The notes under the pieces: model-generated
Seen by the model: the letters and a program-made list of their open reading frames with translations, nothing else
What the model was told of the DNA's origin: nothing
Databases searched by the model: none
From: Hippopus hippopus
Taxonomy: Eukaryota; Mollusca; Bivalvia; Cardiida; Cardiidae
DNA length: 64,000 nt
Direction of reading: 5' to 3'
NCBI GenBank assembly: GCA_946811185.2
Contig: OX328106.1
Coordinates: 29,448,426-29,512,425, forward strand
Part shown: piece by piece, positions 11,201 to 26,200 of the stretch
How positions within the stretch are numbered: the first letter of the stretch is position 1
How the letters are laid out: every line of letters starts with the position of its first letter
Position numbers and translations under genes: made by a program

Positions 11201-14200
11201 TCTGACCAGGGAAGGGGCTTTTGCATCTTCGTCTTTTTATTGCAAGGGTCTTTTTTGGGTCGGAGTTTGGTCGTACATTGGTTCTCTTTCTGACATGTAT
11301 TTCATATTTTTTATCTCTTTCTTCAGTCTTAGTTTTCTTTGTATTATTATTGTGTAATGCTCGCCATTTTGGCGGAAAAAACAATAAAATAATAATAGTC
11401 CTCAACAGTTAAATTGAATTTCTCAAAAGGCCCCTTTATGAGGGTCATTGAAATTTAGGATTGTGTGGTACTGAGTTTAATGGTAACAAAAGAAAATATG
11501 TCTATCAAAATGTTCTCAACAATCAGGCTGGGCCCCATTCTTCAACAACAACAATTAGGATAAATTTTGGCAGGATAAAAACTTCAAGATGAGTGATGGT
11601 AACGTAAATATTAATTGATGTCTAGAGAATTGGTCTGGCATAATGTACCCTAATAGGTCATTAGTGTTTATCTCTAGCGTAACAGGAGGGCATCATAGGA
11701 TGCAATTTTTGGACTTGGTAGGTTAAGATCAGACTAAATGTTCCATGTAGTCTGATCTTTGATCTACACAGTCCAATATGTTTTGAGCTATTATAGCCAA
11801 AACAGCTTTGAATTCATTATAACTATTTGTGTCTATTCTACTGATTGAAAATATTAATCAAGATATAATTATTTCGCTCTCTCCTAACTATTCTTGTTGG
11901 CAGTGAAAATCAGTACAGCACCTGTTGTGTAGGTTTAAATAGGTATTGTCAGAACAGCTCTTTCAGTATTATTTAACCTTTCATATTATTTAACTTTTTA
12001 CCAAACAATCCCACTGTTAACTCTTTACCATACGAAAAATTTTAAGCTCAACCAAATTCAAAGCATTTGCAGACGACAAATGTGGCCCAAGTGATTATTT
12101 CATTTTTGAAAGGGTAGAAAACATTGTTGGAAAGGGAAAAAATACTGGTTACAAGCATTTTCTCCTTTTCCCACTATGTTTTCCCAAAGGCTTCTTCCTC
12201 AGGGTTGTTAAAACTTGAGATTGTGTGGTAAAGGGTTAATAGCCTGTGTGAGAAAGCTTTTATTAATATTATGGAAGGAGAAAGTGCTGCTTACCAGCAT
12301 TTTCTCTTTCTCCAGACCGGTTGAAATTGATAGCATTTGCAGACGACAAAATAAATGTGACTGAAAAATTGAAATTTCATTTGGGAAGGGTAGAAAACAT
12401 TGTGGGAAAAGGAGAAAATGCTGGTTACCAGCATTTTCTCCTTTTCCTACAATGTTTTCAAAAGGCTCCTTTCTCAGGGTCGTTAAAAGTCGGGATTGTG
12501 TGGTAAAGAGTAAACCAGACCACAAAATTACAGACTCACCCAAACTGAAAGCATTTGCAGACGACGAACTGAATGTGACTCAAATGATAAGATTTGTCTT
12601 CAGAAGGTTAGAAAACATTGCAAGAAAAGGAGAAAATGCTTGTTACAAGCATTTTCTCCATTTTTCACAATGTTCTCTATCCTGTGAAGGAACTTTTCTT
12701 TATTTTTCTGCTTTTAAATTTGTGCATCTGTAGATACTTTCAGTGTAGAAAGTTGGAAGTTTGTTGTTTGGGACAGGGGCCACCCTTTACCACACAATCC
12801 AGTTTTAATGACCCTGGCTAAAAAGGCTTTTTTAAAACACTGTGGAAAAAGAAGAAAATGCTAGTTTCTGGCATTTTGTCCTCTTCCCACAATGTTTTCT
12901 ATCTTTTCAATGACAAATTTTGCCATTTGAGCCTCATTTGTTGCCTGCAAATGCTTTGAATTTTTACAGTTCTAAACTTTTGTTGTTTAGTAAGGGTTAA
13001 CCCGTCACCACCTGACAAAATTTTAGCATTGTCAGAAATCAAAGCATTTGCAGACGACAAATTAAATGTTGCTGAAAAACATGAAATTTGTCTACAAAAG
13101 CGTAGAAAACATTGTGGGAAAAAGGAGAAAATGCTGGTTACCAGCATTTTCTCCTTTTCCCACAAGGTTTTCAAAAGCCACTTTCCTCAGGGTCGTTAAA
13201 ACTCGGAACTGCAGTAAAGGGATAATATGTTATACCTGAGTGAAAGCTTGTTTGATGTGATACAACTGTCTGATGTATTGCAATAATCAGGAACAATAAC
13301 TGGTTAGTGTTAATTGCCTCATGCAAGATAAATGGCCCACCTTGACTTTGGAATGAAATTTTTACCTGTCAGTTATAGTTATCTGGAAATGATGTGATGC
13401 ATTTTCTGTTACAAATTTCCTAAACAATTTTTTTGTTATTTGAGAAACTGCCTTTTTCTTTTTTTCACAAGTGTATTTCATGAGGCAAAGCTCAATTATT
13501 TGGGGAATGTTCTTTTCTGATTAATTAATCAATCAACTATTTATTGTAAACAGAGGTCACCACCGGAAAATATATGATATATCCATGTTAATTGTAAAAT
13601 GAAAAAAAAAAAGCAGTTTTGTTGATACATGTAATTGAAAAGAAAATTTATACAGTTCATCATCATCATGAACATCATAAACCATAATCTGATATCGATC
13701 ATCATCATCATTGTCGTCGTCATTGTCTTCATAATCATGATCATCAACATCATCAACACCATCATTGCCTTTTGCTCATCAGATAAATTTTGACACATGA
13801 ACTTTCCCAATTTAAGCCACCAACCATCTATTCTATATGAAGCATGCAGTATATAACAGCCTGGTCTCAATTAACAGTATCTGCAGAGGTACCTATGGGT
13901 GTTGCACCATTTGTTTTTTGCCAAATTAAAAACAGAGTGAAAATTACCATTTAAAATTTGCACCTCAATGCACCATGATTTTTGCTGTTTCACCTTGAAC
14001 ACAACTACCCTTGAACAATCACAGTGAATAAAGGCACTTCCGGGTGCTAGACTATGTTCCTTTAATATGTGGTTATGGGCACAAGAGTTCCCAAAGAAAT
14101 AACAAACTAATTAAATCAACACAAGAAACACATTTTACACCTTTGTCCATTTTCTCTGAAAAAAACAGTGCAGCAGAAGTGTTTGGTGTAAAATTTTCAA

Positions 14201-17200
14201 ACTGGACTACATGTTACTACTACGATTTTAAAGGAGTTTGCAATGGTGCAATACTTATAGGGTTGATAAACATAGAGTCTTAATTTTGACACAGTCATAT
14301 TGACGACTGTTTACGACCAATCAGAATCTTTTATTGCAGGTGGTTGCAGCACAGTTGCTCATGATGGTGGTTTTCCAGACAGCCGGGTAGCAGCTTGCGG
14401 GGGGAAGTGGATAGGACATGTAAAGATGGCATCCAGTCTGTGTGCAGATGGTTGGGAGGTTTGTGATTGGAATGCGGACAGTAACGTATTAAACCAAATG
14501 ACGTGGACAGAGGCTTTGTCTGTAGACGGCTGTTATGCTTATAATGCGGCCCAAGATGGAGGTCGATGTAGGGAATGCAAGTCAAGTTTAGATCAGGTAA
14601 AGGGGAAAATTGTTTTTTCTTTTTAAAATTTGTACCCAACAAGATTTTAGGTTTGTCAAAACTTGCAGACAAAAAATTAAATGTGGCTCAATAGATGAAA
14701 TTTAAGTGGGAAAAAGTGTAATACATTTTGTAAAGGAGAAAATGCTGATTGCTAGCATTTTTTCCTTTTTCCTCAAGGTTTTCAAGAGCTCAAAATCCAT
14801 GGGGAGGGGGTATTAAAAATGGGAATTGTTTGGTATAGGCTTAGTTGACAATGTAACAAGCATTAATTAGGATCTTCCAGTGGCAAAACATGTAAGCCAG
14901 GCCTTTGTAAATAAATATCAGTTGTTTTGTAGAAAAAGATCATGGAATGTATAAATTAATGTTACCTTTAGTGTATGAACCCTGTAAGTGTCAAAAACAA
15001 CTTTCAAGGGCATTAACTCTTTGCCAAACAACAAATTTGTTGACTTGTTCACATCAAAATTAATTACAGGCAAAAAGTTATATCTGTTTCAAATGGTCAA
15101 AAAATTATCTATTAAAGAGTACGAAACACTGTGAGAAAAGGGGAATACTCTCCGTGTCCCACAACATTTTCTACTCTTTAGTGTACAAGTTCAAATCTTC
15201 GGACCACATTTAATTTGTCTTCTGTAAAAGCTTAAAATCATTTAATTTGGATAACTTGAATATTTTATTGTCTAGTAAAGAGTTAAGAGGCTACATAGCC
15301 AATTATGAAAATAGAGCTGAAAAATATATTTTTGTCACATTTGTCTTTTTTCTGTACTGATGATTTGCAAGCTATTGCCAGTGATGAATCATATTTAAAG
15401 TTTGATGAGATTATAAAAATCTTGACTGCCCCCCCATCCCATCATTCTTTCAACTGCCCCTCCCCATTGCACTTTCAAAGATCACTTATAATGAGCCAAG
15501 CTCTGTCAGAAGAGGGCTTAGTGCCTATGCAAAAAGTATTGACCCAGATTAGCATGCACAGACTGCACAGGCTGACCTGAGTCGAAACTTTTTGCTATCA
15601 GCCAATTTTCTACATGTCCAAGGACAGTCTAATTCAGGATTCAGCCATTTGTGAGACAACATTGATTTCATAGATCCATAATTATGTGATAACTTGGATG
15701 GTATAATGCATCACAGAGATTCAATAAATAGAGGATATTTGTTTTTTACGATGAAAGATCGAAATTTATTTCATCAAGTGGACACCATCGGTAATATTTT
15801 CACGAGTGGCTCAGCCACGAGTGAAAATATTACCGATGTTGTTCACGAGATGAAATAAATTTCGATCTTTCACCGAAAAAAAACAAATATTCTATTTATT
15901 TCATGCTTTTAACCCTTTCTTGGGGGAACTTATTCAAAATCCAGTACAGTTCTTTTCGGTTATTCCCCGTGGCGTACCCCCTCTGCATAGCAACGCATTA
16001 CAATATTACGTCAAGCGCGAGAAATTTAGGGTAAATTACGCCATATTTCCATCTGGTTGTGAGGCACATGCATATTACCTAGGTAATTAGTGCACGGGAA
16101 CAACTGTTTCCGCCTTCAATTGAAGAGTTAGAATATAAAAATCGGTATTTTCACTGGTCGTAACCATGAAATATCGAAAAATATTTCACAGATATTTCTC
16201 GATAACCTACCGGAAAGCATGAAATAAATCCCCTTTTCCCAGAGCATGGCTGATAATAGTAAAGTGCTCTAAGGGTTAGAATGACACTGTCTGCTACTGT
16301 GCCAGAATTTCTGCAGAAATTACCCTTGGAATTGCAATGTAAAAGTCCTATTTCTGCGGCTGAGAATGCTCATTTTATTTATTTACAGCTCTAAGGGTAA
16401 CACCTATTATTTTTTTTTTTTATTAAACTGGATTTGTTTTGTTTTTTTGCTTGATTGATGTTTAAACTCGTTTTCAACATTTCAGTAATATTGTGGCAGC
16501 CAGTACATCTATCCATGCTCTCCTAGGGTTTATTTTACTAGTACTTTACACTATATGCTCTATGTGCCATAATCATAAGATCTATAGGATGCTGGATTGC
16601 TCAGTTGATAAAAATTTATATTTGAAACCTGGATTCCAGTGTTTGATCCTTGTTTTGGATACAGATCTCTTTGGAATTGTCTATGGCAAAGTACTGTAGA
16701 GCCAGAGCATAGTGCTTTCGAAACATGGGAGCCAAAGCAGCTGAATAATTGAAGTACTATTGCAAACATTGCAAACAAAAGATAAGGTTCTGTGAAGGTC
16801 AAAATTCTCTAAACAGAAATTGCAGGAACCCATTCTTGCAAATAATAGATCTCTAAACTGTAAACCAACCAACAAAATTCTAAACTTGTCCAGATTGTGA
16901 GCATTTGCTGATGACAAAATGATTGTGACTCAAAAATTTCATTTTTTAGCTCTACTGGCTGAAAGCCAGCAGAGCTTATGTCATGGCGGGGTTTCCATCA
17001 TCCGTCTGTCCGCCAGTCCGTCTGTCCGTTAGTCTTTTTCTTGTTTACACGATTAAGGCTGCATTTGTTATCAGATTTTCGTGAAACTTGCAGTTTGTTT
17101 ATCTCATCAATAGCTTCAACCTTATTGATTTTGAAAAAATTCCAACAAACAGTATGGGAAAAGTAGCCATTTCAAGTTGAAAATTTCCATTTCTTGTTTA

Positions 17201-20200
17201 CGCAATAAAGTCTGCAGATGTGATCAGATTTTTGTGAAACGTGCACAGTTTGTTTATCTCATCAATAGCTTCAACCCTATTGATTTTGAAAAAAATCCAA
17301 CAAACAGTATGGGAAAAGTAGCCATTTCAAGTTGAAAATTTCCATTTCTTGTTTACGCGATAAAGTCTGCAGATGTGGTCAGATTTTTGTGAAACTTGCA
17401 CAGTTTGTTTATCTTATCAATAGCTTCAACCCTATTGATTTTGAAAAAAATCCAACAAACAGTATGGTAAAAGTAGCCATTTCAAGTTGAAAATTTCCAT
17501 TTCTTGTTTACGCGATAAAGTCTGCATTTGTTATCTGATTTTCATGAAACTTGCACAGTTTGTTTATCTTATCAATAGCTTTAACCCTATTGATTTTGAA
17601 AAAAATTCAACAAACAGTATGGTAAAAGTAGCCATTTCAAGTTGAAAATTTTCATTTATTGTTTACGCGATAAAGTCTCCATTTGTTATCAGATTTTCAT
17701 GAAACTTGCACAGTTTGTTTATCTTGTCAATAGCTTCAACCCTATTGATTTTGAAAAAAATGCAACAAACAGTATAGGAAAAGTAGCCATTTCAAGTTAA
17801 AAATTTCCATTTCTTGTTTACGTGATAAAGTCTCCATTTGTAATCAGATTTTTGTGAAACTTGCACAGTTTGTTTATCTCATCAATAGCTTCAACCCTAT
17901 TGATTTTGAAAAAAATCCAACAAACAGTATGGGAAAAGTAGCCATTTCAAGTTGAAAATTTCCATTTCTTGTTTAGGCAATGAAGTCCACAGTTTTGATC
18001 CAGTTCTTTTGAAACTTTCAAAGATTGTTTGGTTCATCAAAGGATTGAACTCTTTTAAAAGTGAAGAAAATCTACTGATCTGTTCAGGAAAAGCAGCCAT
18101 TTGATAACTTAGTATTGTTTACTCAACAAAGTCCACATTATTTGTCACATTTCTTTGAAATTTGCTGGGATTGTTTAATACAAGGCATACTCAAATCCTA
18201 TCAAATATGGCTGGATTCCAAACAATTATTTTTCACAAATTGCACTTCATTTTTTTTCACTGTTTGTTCAATTCACCATGCTGTCTTAGTGGGTTCAAGC
18301 CCGGTTGTAAGAACACCCCCCCTTTTTTTTGTGTGTGTGTGTTTCTTGTCTTTTTTCATTTTGTATCATGAATTTATAATGTATGCTAGCAAAAAAGCAA
18401 AATCACTGCCAGTAGAGCGATTTCAGGCCCTCAAGGACCTCTAGTTTTGTTTTTGGATCGGTTGAAAATATTTCAGGACAATGAAAAAGTGCTGGTTACC
18501 AGCCCAGTATTTTCCCCTTTTTGCACCCTCTCTCAAAAGCCTGCTGCTTTAAGGTTGTCAGAACTTAAGATAGCATGGTAAAGGGTTAAGATGGTAGCAA
18601 CAAACTAAATAGAAAGTTCCATTTGTCAAAACTGTATTAACCCTTTACCACACAATCCTGAGTTTTGAAGACCTCGAGGAAGTAGCCTTTTGAAAACCTA
18701 GTTGGATATGGAGAAAATACTGGTAACCTTTTCCACTTGCTTTTCTACACTGTCACAGACACTTACCACAGGTCTACATTAAATTTGTCGTTTGTAAATA
18801 ATTTCAGTTTGGACAAGTCTAAAATTTGGCCCTTGGTAATGGCTTGAACCATTTTTTCCTTTGATGCTAGAACACCAATTATGATGCAATCAGTAAATAA
18901 TGAAGTTGTATGATAGACCTAGCCAATCATTGGATGTCTGTCAAGATTGAAATTAGTTAGCTCATTTTTCAATGCTAAATACCTATTGCAAAAAACATCA
19001 TTTTTCAATGCTAAATACCTATTGCAAAAAACATGCCTAACCACCTGTCTGTATATTGATAACAATTAACTGCATACCAAGTTAGTCAGCCGGAATAGCT
19101 CAAGTGGTAAGCCCCACAATTTGTAAGCTACAAATCTTGCGATACATGATGGTGTGGGTTCGAGCCCAATGACTGACCAGCTAAAAAAGATTAGTGATAG
19201 TCTTTTTTATAACATGTTCAACCAAGGCCTTGTGTGATGCTGCTATATACCAAGCATGTTAAAGAACCAGATCTGTATAAGTTAGGATGGATTTCATTCT
19301 GTATCTTGCACTATACCTCCAAACATAACTAACATCTTTCTGAGGAGTGTTGCCAATACGGGCAACTTGTGGCTAGGCAAAATAGACAGAAAAAATTTTA
19401 GCAAAATTTTAGCTTTTGTGCGTATCCTTTTACCACACAGTCCTGTGTTTTCACGACCCGTAGGAAGTGGCCTTTTGAAAACATTGTGGGAAAAGGAGAA
19501 AATGCTGGTTACCAGCATTTTCTCCTTTTCCCACAATGTTTTCTACACTACCAGAAAACTCAAGTTCATTTGTTGCACTTGTAAATTTGTCGTCTGAAGA
19601 AACTTTCAATTTGGAAGGGTCTAAAATTTGTTGATTGGGGAAGTGCTAAGAACCCTGATGAAAAAGGCTTTTGAAAATATGCTGGTAATGTTTTCTTCCC
19701 TTTTAAGGACAAATCCTATATTAGAGCCACTTTTATCTTATGTAAATATTTTCAATTTGGACAAGTATAAAATTTTTCCATTTGTTAAAGGGTAAAAACA
19801 GTTCTGAATCTACATGAATCGATCTAGCTAGGAATTTTGGAAAGCTTGTTTTTTGAGTGAAAAAAGAAAACACCAAGAAAGCATTTATAGGTGCACTGGG
19901 TGCTGTGACATGAAAAAAAAAACTATTAGAACTTGTGTTTAACACCAAACAAACAAGCAATAGCCATATAGATTGATTGTATGGTGTTTAATGCCTTTTT
20001 TAATGTTATTTTAGTTATACTGCAGCAGCCAGTGCACCTATATAATTATGCTTTCCTGGACTATCTTTTCATCAGTACTTCACGCAATATTCTTCCCAAG
20101 CCATTGGCTCTCTTCCCACGTAACCATTGTTGAAACAGTGATCAGGGAAGAGAGAGCAATGAATCCTATCAAAATGACTATTGTGAACCTTCAGAAAGAA

Positions 20201-23200
20201 ATTGGCAGAGCTGGGGATTTGAACCAGCGACACCCTGTTGTCAAGTCCTGCACGCTACTGACTGCTCTACTGGGGCTTAGCAGCCGTATAGAAGATAGGG
20301 TTAATATTTTCAAATAGTTTTATGCGTCTTTATTTCAATTAGTATGGCAGGTTTTTATTGTCGATATATCAGATTTCTTGACGATATGAATTTTTCTTCG
20401 TTTATTCTTGTACCCCTAAATAAGTCAACTCTGTACTAAACAACAATACTTTGAATATGTCCAAAATGGGAAGCATTCGCAGACGTCAAATTAGATGTGA
20501 CTCCATAGATGTTGTTTGTCTTTGGAAGGATAGAAAACATTGTGGGAAAAGGAGAAAATGATGAACACCACCATTTTCTTCTTTTCCCTCAAGTTTTCAA
20601 ATGCTTTCTTTCTGAAGGTTGTTTGAACATGGGATTGTTAATAGAACAGGGTTAATTTGACTATTTTTCAATGACTGTAAAAGATTAGGTCATCATTTAG
20701 AGAGAAAGAGCAGATGGTATGGATCCAAGATCAGATTGCTGACTTTGCATAATCTGACTTTGATTAAAAAAAAAACTCCTTTTGTGAAAGGGTTAAATAG
20801 TATGTGCATTCAAGTAAAAATAAAATAGCTGTGAAAATTGATAATACATGTTTAATGGTTGGTGAATGAAGGATAGTTAAAGTGAGCCATGCAGATTTTT
20901 TTAATCTCGCCAAACTTTAACTCTTTTCCAGACGACAAAATTTTAGACTGTTCCAAATTCAAAGCATTAGCAGACGACAAAATTAAAGTGACTCAAAAAT
21001 TGTTTTGGGAAGGGTAGAAAACATTGTGGGAGAAGGAGGAAATGCTGGTTACCAGCATTTTCTCCTTTTCCCACAATGTTTTCAAAAGGCTTCTTTCTCA
21101 GAGTCGTGAAAACCAGGGATTGTTTGGTAAAGAGTTAAACATGTTACATCTCTGAATTAAGTAAGGCAATAGCTAGTATACTGTCAGGGAAGAACAAGGG
21201 CAAAAGTATGGCAAAGATGTTTTTTCAGTGGTATTTCCTTTATGGGCTACATAGCCCTGTAAGGTATATTTAGATATTGCGCCAGATCATTGCAATGCTT
21301 TATAGGAATGTCACATGATCAATAACATGTGCATCGATTATCTGAATTTGTATTCAGAGAAATACTATAGAAAATCAAGGGAGAAAATTGTCCCCGGCGT
21401 TGAACTTGAACTCACAACCCCTTGAACACAAATACCACAGCTCTACCAACTGAGCTAGCCAGACAACTTGTCATAAGCCTACCCAACGCCAACTACAACA
21501 GAACAATGACAACATAATTGATCTCATAAGAAAAAGGGGAATTACTGATTACAAAGAGACCAACCTGTTACTATGAGCGCAAAATATTGTGCCTTTTAAC
21601 TGTGTTGAACCTTTGAGTTTCTTTCTGTTTGCAGAGAAAAGTATTTTTTGTGGTATTTGTTAATGTTTAACCCTTTACCAGACTACAAAATTTCAGCCTT
21701 GTCCATATTAAAAAAGCATTTGCAGACGACAATTTCAAGGTGGCTCAAATGGTGCAATTTTTCTTTGATAGGGTAGAAAACATTGTGGGAAAAGGAGAAA
21801 ATGCTGGTTAACAGCATTTTCTCCTTTTCCCTCAATGTTTTAAAAAGCCTTCTTTCCCAGGGTTGTTAAAAGTCAGCATTGTGCTGTAAAGGGTTAATAA
21901 AAATTTTCATCAGCGGCAAAAAATTCTAAAAAGACGCCTTATAAAGCCTATACATGTTTGACAGCAATTAAAGAGGCATACAACAAGATTTCCTGTCAGA
22001 GGTTTTGAAGAAAATCTTAACCAAAGCTGTTAACTTTTACTCACCCAGCAAAGATGACTTTTAAAACAAAGATAGTAAAAAGAAATATATATAAAGAACA
22101 TGATGATATCCCTTTTATTGATATTTTTACTGTTTATATGACATATCATGTTGCAATAACTATCTGGCGCTTGGTTTTGCTTCCAGAAGCATAAGAAAAT
22201 TGGGTATCACCCGAGACTGAAGGTTGAGCAAAATGTCAAAATTTTCTTACGCAGCAAGAATTACATACAAGCACCAGCAAATTTACTACATCATAATATT
22301 CTTTTTAATATATACCTACAACTTTCAAAAACAAAATTTTGCAATTTTTGACAGTTTTATTTTGAAGCATTAAACAAAATACAACAAATACTGCATTGGA
22401 GGGTAGTAACTTCATTTTTTTTATGAATCGTGGATTAATATTATAGCATCACATTTTGACCAATCTATTGGCAAAGCAATGTATAGGCATTCTGCGTGCA
22501 GGTTACCTTACCATACCATACTGGATTGGTTACCAAGTCGCGATATAGTTCTGATGTGTCACAATGATATAGATTAATATGTTTTCTTGAAATATATACC
22601 ATATAAAAATTGTTTTTTAACAAAATGAAAAACAATGTGGAAAAAGAGGCCATTGCTGGAGATTATTTCAGTTTATATTTCAAAAGTTTCAGTGTTTGTC
22701 TTCAAGTACCTGACTACCTTTTCTAAAGGTAACTTTTGTTACACTTTTTAAACATGTATATGTATATGTATAACCATTTAAGCCACATTAAATTTTGATT
22801 TGTCTTCCTACAGTGCTATCATCAATGGTGATTCTTAAATTTTGTGATCTTGTAAAGCGTTAATGACAAACCAAAAACACCCTATTTTATTATTCCGTAA
22901 CTGTTTGTTGAAGAAGGGAAATGTAGTTAACCCTTTATTAAACAGTCCTGAGTTTTAACGACCCCATGCAGGGAGGGTTTTGAAACCTTTATGGGAAAAG
23001 GAGAAAATGCTGGTTTCCAGCATTTTTTCCTTTTCCCAAAATGTTTCCTACATGTACTTTACCAAAAGGATTCATATCCTTTAAGCTGCATCTTATCTAT
23101 CTTCTGCAAATACTGTGGATTTAGACAAGTCTAAAATTTTGTCGTTATGCAAAGGGTTAAAGTGGTGAAGATCATTTCAATTACAATCACTCTTTCTTTG

Positions 23201-26200
23201 ATGCAATCTTATTTAGTAAACATGAAGCGTCTGCTATCACATACAAACCCACAAACTGTGAAACAGATAGAAAAAAAAATAGGAAAATATAAATCACTTT
23301 GCCTATTTCATTTAGAATAAATTAAAAAAAATGAATAAATGATTGCTTTTCAACTCTTTTATATAAAGCCTGGCAGGAGATTGCATGGTCTGATGATTTA
23401 TCCTAATGTAAGGAATTGCCTTTTGGGACATTGCCTCCTGCCGATAAACTCTCGATAGAGATGCCTTTGAAAAAAGCATGGCAAGAGGAGAAGTCGCTTG
23501 TTGCAAGATTAATGTTCTGATGTTACATTGTTTTAGCATGTATCTATGTATAAAATCTTTACCAAACGACAAAAATTTTAGAATTAACCAAATTGAAAGA
23601 ATTAGGGGAGGACAAAATAAAATGTCAGTTATGAAATACCTGCGGAGTACCAATTTAACTCTCTAGCAAACAACAAAATTTTGGGATCAGTAACTGTTGA
23701 ATTGAAAGTATTTGCAAACTAGAAAATAAATAGCTCAGATGATGATTTTTTTCTTTGAGAGGATAGAAAACATTTTGGGAAAAGAAGAAAATGCTGGTTA
23801 CTAGCATTTTCTCCTTTTCCCACAATGTTTTCAAAAGCCTTCTTCTTCAGGGTTGTTAAAATGCGGGATTGTGTGGTAAAGTGTTACTAAAATATGATGT
23901 TTCAATAGGTAATCAATTCAAACATATGATACAATTTAAAAGAAATCTCAAAAATATTGGACAATGTGGTTTCATGATCAGACTGCACATTCTGTGCATT
24001 CAAATCTAATCTACACTGGCTGCAAAGGCAGCTTAAGAACAGTATTTCATTGTATGGTCTGTTTCCAAAGAAACCAGTGGATTCCTTGTTAGAATACCCA
24101 GCTTGGCAAATTTCTTTCAGAGGATTGACTGGAGTCATTGCTCTCTCAGGATTTATTCTTTTCTCACCACAAATCATGTCTTTGACTGTGGTTATATGGG
24201 AAAGAAGCCAGTGGCTTTCAAAGAACATTGTGCGAAGCACTTGAAAAGAAACTCCAGGAGAGCATGGATAGGTGTGCTGGCTGTTGTGATATAACTGAAA
24301 TAATCTTGAAAACTACGTTTGACTCTGCTCAAACAAACTATATGCTATAGCAGAGATCAGAACAAGGTGGAAACCTATAATTAGTCCAGTATAGACCTGC
24401 ATTCCACATCTAATTGGATGTAATAAACTGATCTGCTGGACCCACAAATTATAATTAGATAATGGACCCCCTCTTATTGCAAAGGCCATTTCAACATTGA
24501 TTGGGCACTCCTTCTTCATCATCAACTTGATATAAAAATTATCAGAAACAGGTATGGTGGCATAGTGCTGCCATCAACTACCTGATAATCATGGAGAATT
24601 TTTTTCTCAAAAACTGCAGCAGATATCATATCAAGCTAAAACTATCATTATGAATTTAATCTTTTCGTGAAACCAGTTAACCCTTTACCAAACAATCCCT
24701 GGTTTTTACGACCCAGAGGAAGAAGCCTTCTGAAAACATTGTGGGAAAAGGAGAAAATGCTGGTAACCAGCATTTTCTCCTTTTTCCACAATGTTTTCTA
24801 CTCTTCTAAAGTCAAGTTTCAATCTTTCAATCAGGTTTTTTGTGTCGTCTGCATATGCTTTCAATTTGGACAAGTCTAAGATTTTGTCGTTTGGTAAAGG
24901 GTTAAATAACTTAACATGAAATTTTTATGAAAAATTTGATTTTTTCATGCAGTTAAATAACAACATGAAATTTTCCTGTTATTGCTCTAAACTGCCACCT
25001 GCTTTTAGTTTTCATGATAATCATTTGGAACACCTGGGCCACTCTTTGGCAAAAAGGTATTGATTGGAATAATCAGCAGTAGTGTTCAAAATGGTGAGCA
25101 AATCTAAAAACAGCTGTGACATACTTTGGAATCCTTTTACACATATCCTTATATAATTCAGTATTAGTTGTTTTTTATCAATATTAGTGAGTTCTGACTG
25201 GCTGAAAAAAATTTCATAGCTCCATGAAAAAAAATTCAGATGGTGCTGGGACTACTATATACTGTAAAATTAATGTAAACAAACATGACAATTAGGTTTC
25301 ATAGTCCTTTTCTTTCTAATTTTATTCAGAGTCTTAAGTTCAAATGCTAGCTAAATTTATTTTCTGTGAATATCATAGAATGGGAAAAAAATCTAATTAT
25401 AAATTCATAAACTTTGAAAGAAAACTGAAAACTTACCATCAGTTTATTGGGTACAAATGATCTAAGTTTCAAATTACTTCCATAAAAGTTAACTTCTAAC
25501 CATAAATGTACTAAATCTGTAATTTTTAGTGCTATGATGACATCATGAATTATACTATTTTTACGTCATGAACAAGCCCTTTCGCTGCACTATGAAATAC
25601 TTATGAAAGGGGCACTGGAAACTTCAATATTTGATTAAAAAGATAAAGCATTAATGTTATTTATGTGCATGTTTATTGTCTGTAATATTGAATTAAAGGA
25701 ATGAAGAGAACTTTTTTGTTTTCATGGAGGTATGAAAACAAAACAAAAACCTAATCACAATTAGTGTGAGTGCATGGTTATTCCATTTTCATACCTATAT
25801 TCTATGATGTCTGTGTTTTATTTGTCATAAGTTTTTGAATGAAAAAGTCAAGAATTATATAATGAGTGGAAAATACATTGTACTTTTTTACTTTTTTTAA
25901 CTTTTTCTGGTGCTTGTATAAATTGCTTCTGGCTGCATTAGAACATTTTGACATCTCACTCGACCTTCAGTCTCAAGCAAAAGCAAATTTTCCCACGCAG
26001 GTAGAAGCAAATCCAAGCACCAGGAAAGTAACTGTAAGTTGTTAGATTCCTTATATATTTAACAGTTGTCTTAGATTTAGTCAGGGATTGTATAGACACA
26101 TGTATATATAGGATCCCTGATTTAGTGGATAGACTTTAGACAGCGTTTTTGCAGTTTATGAGATATAATTTGCCTTGTATCACAGAACATAACACCACAT

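Noticed and set aside
10988..11412. Overlapping Phe/Leu-rich frames that look like membrane proteins
   Set aside because: They come from T-rich DNA and occur in three frames at once, a sign of composition rather than coding.
14331..14672. 113-codon minus-strand frame
   Set aside because: It is the complement of real exon 2, whose + strand product matches exon 7.
15722..16250. CRISPR-like or regulatory hairpin array
   Set aside because: A single foldback of mobile origin in a eukaryotic genome; no regular spacers.
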